Assembly: GCF_027533625.1 (NCBI RefSeq)
Contig: NZ_JAQAGZ010000023.1
Coordinates: 97,010-161,009, forward strand
Source: Paenibacillus gyeongsangnamensis
GTDB taxonomy: Bacteria; Bacillota; Bacilli; Paenibacillales; NBRC-103111
Reading direction: 5' to 3'
DNA length: 64,000 nucleotides
Below the pieces are notes generated by a model, which saw only the letters and a list, made by a program, of their open reading frames with translations, did no database searches and had not been told where the DNA came from. The first letter of the stretch is position 1, and each line of letters begins with the position of its first letter. Position numbers and translations under genes: made by a program. This document shows, piece by piece, positions 43,038 through 53,412 of the stretch.

Positions 43038-43991
43038 ATGAACGCAGAAAGCCGGCTGGCGGATAACGATACGCCTGCCTATCGAATGGAACCGACGCCC
43101 CGAACCGCGAGTACGGTAAAAAGATGGATTCATAAGGACGGCGCCTGGGCGTTACTGCTGCTGCTGCCGAATATTCTCGGGTTTCTCGCTTTTACGCTGA
43201 TCCCGGTCGTCGCTTCTTTCCTTCTCAGCTTTACTTCCTGGGATATGCTGTCGCCCATCCGGTGGGTGGGACTGGACAATTACGCGAATCTGATGAAGGA
43301 CGAAACCTTCATCAAGGTGTTCTGGAACACCATCTACTATGCGGGCGTCTCCGTACCCGTGGGGATCGTCATCTCCCTGCTGCTTGCCGTAGCGCTGGAC
43401 CAGAACATCAGCTTCAAGAAATTTTACAGGGCCGCCTATTTTCTCCCTGTCGTCTCTTCGATGGTGGCCGTCGCCGTAGTATGGCAGTTTATCTATAATC
43501 CCGAATACGGGCTGCTGAACTATGGCCTTAGCCTGCTAAGGATCAAAGGGCCGGATTGGCTGACCAGCACCGTCTGGGCTATGCCCGCCGTCATTATTAC
43601 AAGCGTGTGGAAAAATCTCGGCTTCAACATGCTGATTTTTCTTGCGGGGCTGCAGGGCATTTCGGACAGCTACTATGAAGCGGCGGAACTTGACGGGGCG
43701 AGTGGGTACCAGAAATTTATATATGTCACCGTGCCGCTCCTGTCTCCGACTACCTTTTTCGTCACCGTCATGTCCTTCATCGGCTCTTTCCAGGTGTTCG
43801 ATACCGTCTTCTTAATGACGCAAGGGGGACCTGCGCGCTCTACCTCCGTGATCGTCCATTATTTGTACGAGAATGCGTTCAAGTATTTCAACATGGGATA
43901 TGCCAGCGCGATGGCTTACATACTGTTCTTCATGGTGCTTGTCATTACCTTGATTCAGCTGTGGCGCCAGAAGAAATGGGGCGTTTACTAA
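43038..43991 (+). CDS. Sugar ABC transporter permease, CUT1 (UgpA-like)
   Basis: A 317-residue membrane protein with six predicted segments, the first near ALLLLLPNILGFLAFTLIPVVASFLLSFTSW. The EAA loop reads YEAAELDGASGYQKFIYVTVPLLSP. GGAGGTGAGG lies about 10 bases before the ATG at 43038; longer in-frame starts lack a site. It forms the channel with the next gene; the ATPase must be encoded elsewhere. Confidence 0.92.
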   Translation: MNAESRLADNDTPAYRMEPTPRTASTVKRWIHKDGAWALLLLLPNILGFLAFTLIPVVASFLLSFTSWDMLSPIRWVGLDNYANLMKDETFIKVFWNTIYYAGVSVPVGIVISLLLAVALDQNISFKKFYRAAYFLPVVSSMVAVAVVWQFIYNPEYGLLNYGLSLLRIKGPDWLTSTVWAMPAVIITSVWKNLGFNMLIFLAGLQGISDSYYEAAELDGASGYQKFIYVTVPLLSPTTFFVTVMSFIGSFQVFDTVFLMTQGGPARSTSVIVHYLYENAFKYFNMGYASAMAYILFFMVLVITLIQLWRQKKWGVY

Positions 43992-44043
43992 CGCATGCAT
44001 TCAAAGCATAATCCCTAAGCGAAACATCTAAGGAGGTGATGCC

Positions 44044-44871
44044 ATGAAAGGCCATGCCGCCCTGAAAATAACGGCACACGCGGTGCTGCTGGCCGGGGCC
44101 GTAACGATGATCCTGCCCTTTCTGTGGACCGTCAGCACCTCGCTCAAACAGCTTAGCGAAGTGTTCGTGTTCCCGCCGAAGCTGCTGGGCGCAAGCATTC
44201 AGTGGGGCAACTATTTGCGCATTTCCGATCGGTTTCCGTTCGGTACTTATTTTCTAAACAGCGTGAAGATTACGGTCATCATCACCCTCGCCCAGCTGAT
44301 CACAAGCTCCATGGCCGGTTTCGTCTTCGCCCGTCTCCGGTTTCGTTACCGGGAGGCGCTGTTCGGCTTATATCTGGCCACGATGATGGTTCCAGCCCAG
44401 GTGACTATGATTCCTAACTTTATCGTCATGCGATACTATAATTTGGTCGATTCCCACTGGGCCTTGATCCTGCCTGCGCTCGTCTCGGCCTTTGGAACGT
44501 TCCTGCTCCGCCAGTTTTTCGTGACTATTCCCGAGTCGCTGGAGGATGCGGCGAAAATGGACGGATGCACGCCGTTCGGCATTTACTGGCGCATCTTTGT
44601 CCCTTTGTCCAAACCGGCCATGGCGACCCTCGGCGTCTTTGTATTCATGGGCTCCTGGAACGACTTTCTCGGTCCGCTTGTGTACATTAATTCGCAGGAC
44701 AAAATGACGCTGCCGCTCGGCCTCGCTTCCATGCAGGGCATGTATTCCACCGATTGGCCGGTGCTCATGGCCGGTACGGTGATTACGATTCTGCCGCTGA
44801 TCGCCATCTTCCTGTTAGCGCAGGACTTCTTTATAAAAGGCGTTACTTTATCAGGCCTGAAGGGCGAATAA
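44044..44871 (+). CDS. Sugar ABC transporter permease, CUT1 (UgpE-like)
   Basis: A 275-residue partner permease starting near a strong AAGGAGGTGATG site. First segment AVLLAGAVTMILPFLWTVSTSLK; EAA loop ESLEDAAKMDGCTPFGIYWRIFVPLSKP; ends FFIKGVTLSGLKGE, as usual for this subunit. It lies 26 bases before the GH127 gene, forming an uptake-and-cleavage operon. Confidence 0.92.
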   Translation: MKGHAALKITAHAVLLAGAVTMILPFLWTVSTSLKQLSEVFVFPPKLLGASIQWGNYLRISDRFPFGTYFLNSVKITVIITLAQLITSSMAGFVFARLRFRYREALFGLYLATMMVPAQVTMIPNFIVMRYYNLVDSHWALILPALVSAFGTFLLRQFFVTIPESLEDAAKMDGCTPFGIYWRIFVPLSKPAMATLGVFVFMGSWNDFLGPLVYINSQDKMTLPLGLASMQGMYSTDWPVLMAGTVITILPLIAIFLLAQDFFIKGVTLSGLKGE

Positions 44872-44896
44872 ATTTAGAAAGCAAAGGAGATTAACC

Positions 44897-46870
44897 ATGA
44901 GCCAAACGGAAAAAATGGGCCTCAAGCCGCTTCAAACGATCCCTCTCCGTCAAGTCGCGATTCAGGATGACTTCTGGTCGGACCGTCTGCGCAATGTGAT
45001 CGAGACCGTTGTACCTTATCAATGGGATGCTCTGAATGATGCAATCCCCGGCGCCGAGCCAAGCCATACGATCGAGAACTTCCGTCTTGCCGCAGGAGAG
45101 TCGGAGGGCGAATACTACGGTATGGTTTTTCAGGACAGCGATCTGGGTAAATGGCTGGAAACGGTCGGTTTCGCCCTCTCCAAGGAACGGAACCCCGAGC
45201 TCGAGAAGCTTGCGGATGAAGTGATCGAACTGCTCGGCCGTGCCCAGCGGCCCGACGGTTATTTGAATTCGTATTATACCGTTAAGGAGCCGGATGCCCG
45301 CTGGACCAACCTGCGCGACTACCACGAGCTGTACTGCGCCGGCCATTTGATGGAAGCGGCAGTAGCGTATTACGAAGCGACCGGGAAGCGCGAGTTTCTC
45401 GATATCATGTGCCGTTACGCCGACTACATCGGAACCGTGTTCGGATCGAATCCCGGCCAAAAGAAAGGCTATGACGGTCATCCGGAGGTGGAGCTGGCGC
45501 TGGTCAAGCTTTATCAGGCTTCCGGCAACCGAAGCTACTTGGAGCTCAGCCAATTTTTTGTGGAGGAACGCGGCCGGCAGCCTCATTTTTTCGATGAAGA
45601 GGAGAAAGAAAGGGACGCAGCGCAGGGGCAAATCGGCAGGAAGAAGCGTAGGTACGATTACTTCCAGGCGCATATGCCCGTGCGGGAGCAGAAGACGGCG
45701 GAAGGCCACTCCGTGCGTGCCGTTTACCTGTACAGCGCGATGGCGGATCTGGCCGCAGTAAACCAGGACGCCGGAATGCTTGAAGCGTGCAAGGAGCTGT
45801 GGAACGATGTGGTGCAGCGGAAAATGTACGTTACCGGCGGCATCGGCTCATCGGCGTTCGAAGAACGTTTTACCGTCCCCTACGACCTGCCGAACGACCG
45901 GGCTTATACGGAAACCTGCGCCGCCATCGGACTCGTGTTCTGGGCGCAGCGCATGCTTCAATTGGAGAAGGACCGCAAATACGCCGATGTGATGGAGCTG
46001 GCCCTCTATAACGGGGTGCTGAGCGGCATATCCCTCGATGGCAAAAGCTATTTTTACGTCAACCCGCTTGAAGTGTGGCCCGACACTGCTAATTTCCGCA
46101 ACGATATGCATAGCGTGAAGGTCAAGAGACAGCCTTGGTTCGGCTGCGCCTGCTGCCCGCCCAATATTGCAAGGCTGATCACTTCCCTGGGACAGTACAT
46201 TTATTCTGCAAACGACGAGGAAAGGGAGCTGTACACTCACCTCTATATAGGAAGTAAGGTACAGTTTGAAGTGGACGGCAAGCCTGTGCAGCTATCGCAG
46301 GAAACGGACTATCCGTGGGACGGTCAGGCTGCGCTTCAGCTCTCGCTTGAAATGCCGGCCGAGTTCACGCTCAGCGTGCGCCTCCCGGGCTGGTGCAGGA
46401 AATCTGTGATTAAGGTAGGCGGCGTAGAGACGGAAGCCGATCGGATCGAGAACGGCTATGCCAAGCTGAAGCGGACCTGGAAGGATGGGGACCGGATCGA
46501 GCTGTCGTTCGATATGCACGTTGAAATGGTGAGAGCTCATCCGAACGTACGGGAGAACGCGGGCAAAGTAGCCCTTCAGCGGGGTCCGGTTGTATTTTGC
46601 CTGGAGGAAATCGATAACGGTTCGAACCTGCAGGATATCGTCCTCTCCGGCGATGCCCAGTTCGATGCGCATTACGAAGAGCAGCTTCTTGGCGGCGTCA
46701 CCGTCCTTACGGGAATCGGCTCGCGCAGTGTCGTCCCGCCCGAAAGCAGCGGATCGCTTTACACGACGCAGCCTTTTGACATGGTGTCCGTACCGGTAAA
46801 GGCGATCCCCTATTTTGCCTGGAGCAACCGCGTCCCGGGCGAAATGACGGTATGGATCCGAAGCCGGTAA
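44897..46870 (+). CDS. Glycoside hydrolase family 127, beta-L-arabinofuranosidase
   Basis: A 657-residue cytoplasmic enzyme (no signal peptide) of the DUF1680/GH127 family. GRAQRPDGYLNSYYT and YVTGGIGSSAFEERF are conserved barrel segments, and WFGCACCPPNIARL carries the cysteines that, in Bifidobacterium HypBA1, are the nucleophile and zinc ligands. These enzymes remove beta-1,2-linked L-arabinofuranose from plant hydroxyproline-rich glycoproteins. The operon would import arabino-oligosaccharides and cleave them inside the cell. AAAGGAG lies 8 bases before ATG; a bidirectional terminator follows. Confidence 0.93.
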   Translation: MSQTEKMGLKPLQTIPLRQVAIQDDFWSDRLRNVIETVVPYQWDALNDAIPGAEPSHTIENFRLAAGESEGEYYGMVFQDSDLGKWLETVGFALSKERNPELEKLADEVIELLGRAQRPDGYLNSYYTVKEPDARWTNLRDYHELYCAGHLMEAAVAYYEATGKREFLDIMCRYADYIGTVFGSNPGQKKGYDGHPEVELALVKLYQASGNRSYLELSQFFVEERGRQPHFFDEEEKERDAAQGQIGRKKRRYDYFQAHMPVREQKTAEGHSVRAVYLYSAMADLAAVNQDAGMLEACKELWNDVVQRKMYVTGGIGSSAFEERFTVPYDLPNDRAYTETCAAIGLVFWAQRMLQLEKDRKYADVMELALYNGVLSGISLDGKSYFYVNPLEVWPDTANFRNDMHSVKVKRQPWFGCACCPPNIARLITSLGQYIYSANDEERELYTHLYIGSKVQFEVDGKPVQLSQETDYPWDGQAALQLSLEMPAEFTLSVRLPGWCRKSVIKVGGVETEADRIENGYAKLKRTWKDGDRIELSFDMHVEMVRAHPNVRENAGKVALQRGPVVFCLEEIDNGSNLQDIVLSGDAQFDAHYEEQLLGGVTVLTGIGSRSVVPPESSGSLYTTQPFDMVSVPVKAIPYFAWSNRVPGEMTVWIRSR

Positions 46871-46905
46871 TGGGATAGGTATAACGTTTCTTGGAGTATC
46901 CGTGC

Positions 46906-46956
46906 AAAAAGATCGCCCGGCCCGGCCTGCTTGGCTAAGGGCTGAGTGATCTTTTT
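46906..46956. terminator. Bidirectional terminator between GH127 and RMD1-like genes
   Basis: AAAAAGATC pairs with GATCTTTTT around a GC-rich inner region. The A-run and T-run at the two edges serve both convergent genes. Confidence 0.8.
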
Positions 46957-46958
46957 GA

Positions 46959-47810
46959 CTAATGTGAGGGAATCCAGCCAATGATTTGTAATAACGTTAA
47001 GACCACCTCTATAACAATTAGAATGACGACGATCCATTCGACGAATAGCCCTCGGATGGAATGACTGATATTAGAAAAACCTTCCACGATGTGATACAAA
47101 ATTTCCGTTTTGCTTTTCAGTATTTTATATCGATCGTTCAATTCAAAAAAATCCATCATGCCATCGTAAAATTGGCTGGCAGTGCTATTGGTCCAAGTTA
47201 AATCAGGTTTATCCAAGATCATGATGTAAGCAAGGGTGTTATACTCATGGCGTACGATTTTTGCGGTCGTTCTTGCCAATTCTTTGTTGCTGACACGAAG
47301 CTTTCCTTTTTCAAGCCTGTCTATCATCATTTCGAGGCTATCATGAATATTCCCGAGCTGTTCCTCTATCTTTTCAAAAGCTACCGATTTGGCAAGGACG
47401 GTAGAGATCAATTCAGGGTAAAAGAATTCATATTTAGCTACCACCACATACTCGTCAGTCAACTCCATGCTATCGATTTCTTCGATGTGAAGACTGTAAT
47501 CGTCCGTGTATCTGTCTACATGCTGGAGAGCAATATCAGGCTCGAAAGTTTGGAGGAACTTCAAAAAGTCAGTTATCTCATCCATGGTTGAGTGATTAAT
47601 AAAAACAACGCTGCCGAAAGAAAACACCAGCACCTGTTGTAAGTCGTCTATATCTTTTTGAAGGATCGATGTAAGAATATCGCCTTTTAGAATTAAAGGC
47701 TGTTCCCATGTATATTTTTTGGGAATGCCGCAGTGGATTGCGATTTTGTTCAAATCCATTTCATTTGTGATTGCCAAAGCCTTAAAAGTAAAATCTTTCA
47801 TTCTCATCAC
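46959..47810 (-). CDS. RMD1/YagE (DUF155) family membrane protein
   Basis: A 283-residue protein with the DUF155 core: VLVFSFGSVVFINHSTMDEITDFLKFL, then YVVVAKYEFFYPELISTVLAKSVAFEKIEEQLG, then a helical region and one C-terminal transmembrane segment (VEWIVVILIVIEVVLTLLQIIGWI). Yeast relatives are Rmd1/Rmd8 and mitochondrial Mrx10; the bacterial function is unknown. Start ATG at 47810 with a weak GGATGAG site. Single gene, convergent with GH127 and divergent from the kinase gene at 47973. Confidence 0.88.
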   Translation of the reverse strand: MMRMKDFTFKALAITNEMDLNKIAIHCGIPKKYTWEQPLILKGDILTSILQKDIDDLQQVLVFSFGSVVFINHSTMDEITDFLKFLQTFEPDIALQHVDRYTDDYSLHIEEIDSMELTDEYVVVAKYEFFYPELISTVLAKSVAFEKIEEQLGNIHDSLEMMIDRLEKGKLRVSNKELARTTAKIVRHEYNTLAYIMILDKPDLTWTNSTASQFYDGMMDFFELNDRYKILKSKTEILYHIVEGFSNISHSIRGLFVEWIVVILIVIEVVLTLLQIIGWIPSH

Positions 47811-47972
47811 TCATCCGCTTTCAAAAAGTCATGCTACTAGTCTAGACAGAAAAAGCCAGCTTCAATCTTCTTGATTAATCGTTTAACATGTAGTTTACAA
47901 TAAGATTACGTTGTCCTGATGCCAATCAATTATTATTGAAGTTAATCGTTTTTTGAGGTGGATTGATTCGTC

Positions 47973-49773
47973 ATGATGTTGTTGTGGGAAAAAATACGAC
48001 TCGGAATCGGAAGAAGCTTTAAGATCAAGCTTATTGGCAGCCTATCCATTATTATTTTGATAGCATTTGGCGGGGCTGGATATTTCACATACCGCTATAA
48101 CCTCGATTTATTCGAAAAAGAAATCAGCAAGCAGTTTTCCCGAACCAACGAAGAAGCGCTGGCTAAATTGGATCTTAAGATGCAGGAAATGCAGCGTATA
48201 TCCCATGCAATCGTCTTTGATCCTCAAATTGAAAATATGATCAGTGAACTAAATTCAAATGGAAACTATGATGCGTTTCGTTCCTATTATGAAAAAGAAC
48301 AAATAAAAGCATTGATCAATCAAATCAAATTAGATGCTCCATTCATAACGGGTTTGTATATGTTTGATTTAAAGGGGAACCCGTCTTATTTTCATTTTTC
48401 TACGCCGTCGATTAACGATCTTGATGCGTCCATTTATCAAGCTATTCTTCCTAAGCTCAATCCATCCAACGGGGATATGGTATGGCTAAGTATTCCTTTG
48501 CCGAGCTCGGTAGAGCCTAATGGGATGAGGCAATCGGTTGTTGCCGCCCGGTGGATGAAAGACAGCTCTTTGAATACTTACGGCATGCTGGTCATCACAA
48601 TGGATGAAACTTTTTTTTCCAGCAGCCTTGAAGGGTTAACGAAAGACGGCTTAGGAAAGGTTTACTTGTTTAATCAGTCGAAGGATTTATTATATAGCAA
48701 TGCAGCTCTGAAGTCGGAAGATGAAGTCAAGCAGTTGAAAGCCCTGAATCGTGCTCAAATCATGGACGATGATTTATTTGTTCAAAGCGATTCGAAGGCG
48801 TTTAAGCTTTCACTTGTCAGCGGAACTTCCATGGCGGCGATCCGGGTAAAAAACTGGACTATTTTGCAAGTGATGTTGTACTCCGGTATCATCAGTGTTG
48901 TTGTTATGAGCATTCTAATTGTACTGGCAAGTAAAAAACTGCTTCGGCCGCTTGAAGATTTAGTAAAAGGCCTTCAAAAAGTACGCTCCGGAAAATTTGA
49001 TACTCGCATCCAGATTAGATCCAAAGATGAACTGGCCTACATCGGGGAAAGCTTTAATGAGATGACGGAAAAGGTTGAGCGTTTAATCAATGAAGTATAT
49101 ATCACTCAATTGAGTGAAAAGAAAGCGGAACTAAAAGCGCTGCAGGCTCAGTTAAATCCGCATTTCCTTCATAATATTTTAAATGAAATTTATTGGAAGT
49201 TATATTTGCACAATGACAAAGATACGGCTTCTCTTCTTGCAGCCGTATCTGAGATGCTCAAAGCTAATGCCGATAGTCATCCCAACGACACTCAGAGATG
49301 AAATTCAGCAGGTCCGTAACTATGTCAAGATACAAACAGAGCTGTTTGAAACCGAATTAGAAACGGTTTTCAATGTGGAAGAAGATGCGGAGGAAAGCGA
49401 AATATTACGTTCTTTGCTCCAGCCTCTTGTAGAAAATGTGTTTGTACATGCTTTCCGTAATCGATTATCACATAAGATATTGATCATTAATGCTGTTCGA
49501 AAAGATGATTTGTTGGAAATCGAAATAGCGGATAACGGGTGCGGGATGAGTGAGGAGCGTCTATCGAAGATCATTGGCTCTGATGGGATGTCTCCATTAC
49601 AACGGAATGATGGCCGAGATAGTCTTGGGATAAACAGTGTGATAAGAAGGATTAAACTAATGTACGGCGCACCTTATAGGTTAGAAATTGACAGTGTGCC
49701 GCATGCAGGAACAAAGATGCGTCTGATTCTGCCATTCAGAAGCGTTGAAAAGAAAGGACTTGAAGTATGTTAG
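47973..49773 (+). pseudogene. Sensor histidine kinase (YesM-like), frameshifted
   Basis: Frame 1 (47973-49301) encodes two transmembrane segments around a sensor region, a HAMP domain and the phosphoacceptor block LNPHFLHNILNEIYWKLYLHN, but stops soon after VSEMLKANADS. The rest, RDEIQQVRNYVKIQTELF through the ATPase domain (ENVFVHAF, IEIADNGCGMSEE), continues in the next frame to 49773. One inserted base near 49270-49290 explains this. As sequenced, the kinase lacks its ATP-binding domain. The following regulator overlaps the end by 7 bases. Confidence 0.82.
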
Positions 49774-50834
49774 TCGGTAAAGTAATCATCGTGGAGGATC
49801 AGCCTAATTTTCGCAAAGGTCTGGTTAAAATGATTGAGCTGGGTCAACCTGAATGGAACGTTGTAGGCGAAGCAAGCAACGGGCAAGATGCGTTACGGCT
49901 GCTGGATCGATTCAAACCCGATTTGGTGCTTACGGATATTAACATGCCGATTATGAACGGTATCGATTTCATTTCACTGTTACGAAAGAATTACCCCGAT
50001 CTTCTCGTCATTATCTTGACGGGTTACAGAGAATTTGAACATGCGCAAGCGGCAGTAAAGCTTGGCGTGTTTGATTTTTTAACCAAGCCATGTTCGGAAC
50101 AGGATGTTCATCATGTGCTTCACAAAGCCTTCCTGAAGCTAAACGAGCGCCATTCGAAGCCTGAACCGTTCGAGCTTAGCTTAGAGGAAAAGCGTATTTC
50201 GGATTTGGAGACGCAGTTCATTTCCGCCATATTAACTGGTGAAGCCAATATTGTGCAACAAGTATTAGATCAATTCATAGCAAATCTTAAGACTTTGCCT
50301 TCCTATAAATTAAAGTTGGAAGCTTTGTCATTGGCCGTTGCATTACACAGAACAGCACGGAACTATTTTGATATCGAAGAGTGCGGTCTGTATAACAAAA
50401 CTTCTGTTGACATGACCGATCTGACTTCCGATAAAATCGATGTGTGGACAAATGAGCTTAGTGCCGGTTTCATGAAAAGTTTTCAAAAATGGCAATTATC
50501 GAAAAGTGAAAATACTATTGATAAAGCTATAAAATATATAGAAGAACATTATGAACAGGAGTGCAGATTGACGGATGTGGCCTCTTACGTTCAGATGAAT
50601 CCAAGCTACCTCAGCGTATTATTTAAGAAGGCAACCGGAGAGACATTTAAGAACTACTTAAACCGCATGCGTATGGATAAGGCGGCGTTACTGCTGCGCA
50701 ATACCGATATGAGAATATCTGAAATCGCTAGCGCCACGGGTTTCGACGAACCGAATTATTTCACCAATGTTTTCCGGCAGCAATACCAAATGTCACCCAA
50801 GGAATTCCGCAATTCGAAAGAGGGGATCGGATAA
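49767..50834 (+). CDS. Response regulator, AraC-type (YesN-like)
   Basis: A 355-residue regulator. Receiver domain: VIIVEDQPNFRKG, phosphoacceptor Asp in LVLTDINMPIMNG, Lys in FLTKPCSEQD. The C-terminal double helix-turn-helix is CRLTDVASYVQMNPSYLSVLFKKATGETFKNY plus ISEIASATGFDEPNYFTNVFRQQYQMSPKEFR. It overlaps the frameshifted kinase gene by 7 bases, showing original co-translation, and is followed 5 bases later by a binding-protein gene. It would control uptake of the ligand sensed by the kinase; with that kinase broken the pathway may be silent. Confidence 0.92.
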   Translation: MLVGKVIIVEDQPNFRKGLVKMIELGQPEWNVVGEASNGQDALRLLDRFKPDLVLTDINMPIMNGIDFISLLRKNYPDLLVIILTGYREFEHAQAAVKLGVFDFLTKPCSEQDVHHVLHKAFLKLNERHSKPEPFELSLEEKRISDLETQFISAILTGEANIVQQVLDQFIANLKTLPSYKLKLEALSLAVALHRTARNYFDIEECGLYNKTSVDMTDLTSDKIDVWTNELSAGFMKSFQKWQLSKSENTIDKAIKYIEEHYEQECRLTDVASYVQMNPSYLSVLFKKATGETFKNYLNRMRMDKAALLLRNTDMRISEIASATGFDEPNYFTNVFRQQYQMSPKEFRNSKEGIG

Positions 50835-50839
50835 CAATT

Positions 50840-52502
50840 ATGCTGAACAAGAAGCATCGCATTGGGGTTATGTTTGCGATTGTCATTGCTGCGGCTGTTG
50901 TGCTAGCGACTGGTTGTACGTTTTTTGAAGATAAAGAATTCAGTGGAAGCGCATCGGGTAACAAAACAGCAAAAAATGAGATTACGGTTTCTATTTATGA
51001 CCGAGGTATCATTCCGGCTTCTGAGGGATCTTACGCAGACAACCGGTGGACCAACTGGATCAATCGAAACGGACCGGTTAATGTAAAGTTCATTCCCATT
51101 ATGCGAAGCGAATCGCGACAAAATCTGATGAAATTGTTTGCTTCCGGTTCAGCACCGGACATCATAAACGAATACAATACAGCTATTCGCAATAGTTTGT
51201 ATGAACAAAACCAACTGTTGCCATTAGACAATGTTTTGAAATTTATGCCGGAATACGAGAAATTAATCACGCAATATCCGCAATTAAAGAATGCCGGCAC
51301 AAAATCGGATGGCAAGCTGTATGAAATCGGGAAACTGAATGAAGCCAATCCATTACATGCTTTTTTTATTCGGACCGATTGGTTGAAAAAGCTAGGCTTA
51401 GAAGTACCTAAAACGCAAGAGGAGTTTTTTCAGGTGGCTAAGGCCTTTACCGAACTGGATCCGGACGGCGACGGAAAGGATGATACGTATGGTACAAACC
51501 TTAGTTATTATTCAGAGAATGCTCTAAACGAAATGTTCGGCGATTCGTCATCAATCACTCAATTTTCTTGGGGGATTAAGGATGGAAAAATAGTACGTCT
51601 GTGGGAAAACGAACTTGCTTCTCTTACATTTAAGAAGAGTTTATATGATAACCATATCATTGATAAAAATTATATGTACGATAGCAGCGGATCTAAAGCT
51701 AAGCAAGATTTTCTTAACGGAAAGATCGGCATTTATATTAATCCAAGCGTCAACTGGACGGAGTTTACCTTATCAGACCTTGCTATTCTAAAGAAAAATG
51801 TGCCGGGAGCGGAAATTGCACCGCTTGCTTATCCCAAAACAAGCATGGGAGAGTTCACGGGAGCAATTAACAATCCGATTCAAATGACAACCGTAATCAA
51901 TGCCAATACGAAAAACCCTGAAGCTGCCGCGCAATATATCGACTTCATGATGAAGCCGAAAACATCGGTAACATTCCTCGGAGATGAAGGGGTTCATTGG
52001 ACAAAAAATCCGAATGGCTGTCCGAGCGTATTGGATCCGTATAAACAAAAATATGAAGTCAGCTATAATGTGGATTATCAAATGTTTGTTACTGGCATTA
52101 ATCAAAAGTGCGGCTATATCATTAACAAATTTAACCCGGAAGTTCCTGAACAAAAGACAGCGCTGGATATTTATAAAAGTGCCCAAAAGCTTTATCTTGA
52201 TCCGAGCAGGCAGTCCCGGCTTGACGGTGGGAGAATATATGCCTGTATTTCCGAACAGTCTGAATGCGATACAAACGGCTCTGCTCAAGGAAATAAGAGA
52301 TCTTTATGTCAAAGCGATCATCAGCGGCAGTAATTATAGCCCGGAGCAAGCTATAAAAGATGCGCAGGCTGCTTGGGAAAAAGGAAACGGTAAGCAGCTT
52401 GAAGATTATATGAATAAATGGTATGCAGAAAATAAAGACCAGGCCTTTCTTGCTAAAGACATTTGGGAGATCGTAAAGCGTCAAATGGCGGAAATGCAGT
52501 AA
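50840..52502 (+). pseudogene. Extracellular solute-binding lipoprotein (YtcQ/LipO-like), frameshifted
   Basis: Frame 1 (50840-52333) has a lipoprotein signal (VVLATGC) and a large binding-protein body (APDIINEYNTAIRNSLYEQNQLLPLDNVLKFMPEYEKL). It loses frame near 52225, within CTTGACGGTGGGAGAATAT. The true C terminus (EYMPVFPNSLNAIQTALLKEIRDLYVKAIISG to QMAEMQ) continues in the next frame to 52502. One extra base explains this. Intact protein would be about 553 residues. No permease genes accompany it; LplB/YtcP-type relics appear only near 62.8 kb. Confidence 0.82.
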
Positions 52503-52542
52503 GGCCCATAAATACGCGAATCTTTACAAAAAGTTTAAAATG

Positions 52543-52594
52543 GCCCAATAAATTTATAGATTTATCTATAAATTTTTAAGGGCTCTTTTTTTTG
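52543..52594 (+). terminator. Terminator after the binding-protein gene
   Basis: GGCCC...GGGCT encloses the stem AAATTTATAGA-TTTA-TCTATAAATTT and is followed by eight T. Confidence 0.85.
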
Positions 52595-52637
52595 GGATAA
52601 TTATAATAGGCTTAAACAAAGACCAAGGAGTGAAGAA

Positions 52638-53153
52638 GTGAGAATGAATTTTTTGAAGAAAACAATAGGGATTACCGCTTGTGGAATGATTTCGTTTAGT
52701 TCGGTGCTTGCCGCACCTATATCTGTACTCGCAGCACCGAGTATTGCGAGTGCGGCAACAATACCAACAACAGTAACGCCGCTGTCATCGCCATCTTGGG
52801 GGTATTTCGTAGATAATTACAAAAATAGTACTTCTGCTAATATGACGGAAAGTTCAAATCCGACAATCGGGGTGCTTTCCGGATACGATCAGCTTTGGAC
52901 TCCCGGCACTGCATGGAATAACGGTACCATACTAAACAAAAGCGTACTGGATGCCAACATTCAAAAAGTGGTTGACATGGCAGCCAGCCGATCTTCCAGT
53001 GAGGCAGATGCGGCATATCTCGATGATCGTAGAAACCAAAGCTACAGCGTCATTGAGGGGCTTGGTTCGCTTACCGATGTCTATCGAAAGAATGCGGGAG
53101 CGACGACAACGATTAACGATATCCCAGCCGATGCTACAACTAAACGATCATGA
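52638..53153 (+). pseudogene. N-terminal part of a PAP2 phosphatase with SLH domains, split by IS110
   Basis: Codes a signal peptide (MNFLKKTIGITACGMISFSSVLAAPISVLAA..ASAA) and the first ~165 residues of a secreted class A acid phosphatase-like protein, ending TTINDIPADATTK before entering IS sequence. The remainder resumes at 54715 in the order K|YNDGGNNAGDP. GTG start at 52638 follows AAGGAG at 7 bases. Without the downstream part this piece has no catalytic motif. Confidence 0.82.
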
Positions 53154-53412
53154 GCAATTGCTCGCAAACCAAGCATGAAAATGGCAGCAAGGTTTGCACG
53201 GACTAGAAACGCTCCATACTTGTACTAACATGGTGTAGAACTACGCTACTTTTTATGGTGGGTAAACCCCGGCAACTAAACTGTAAGGATCGATTCTGTG
53301 TACAAACCGATGCAGCCCTGAACCAGCCCCGTTCAGAATACTGCGAACATAAAAATGCTCATGCTCGAGTCGTTCCAGCACCATGGTTACCTTTGTATGG
53401 AGGTCGTGGATT
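53145..53412 (+). ncRNA. Candidate bridge RNA region of IS110 element 2
   Basis: Non-coding left end of the element, 268 bases, with no conserved frame. In the IS110 group this is where the bridge RNA is transcribed. The known insertion junction at 53144/54715 gives a target sequence against which guide loops can be checked. Confidence 0.4.
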
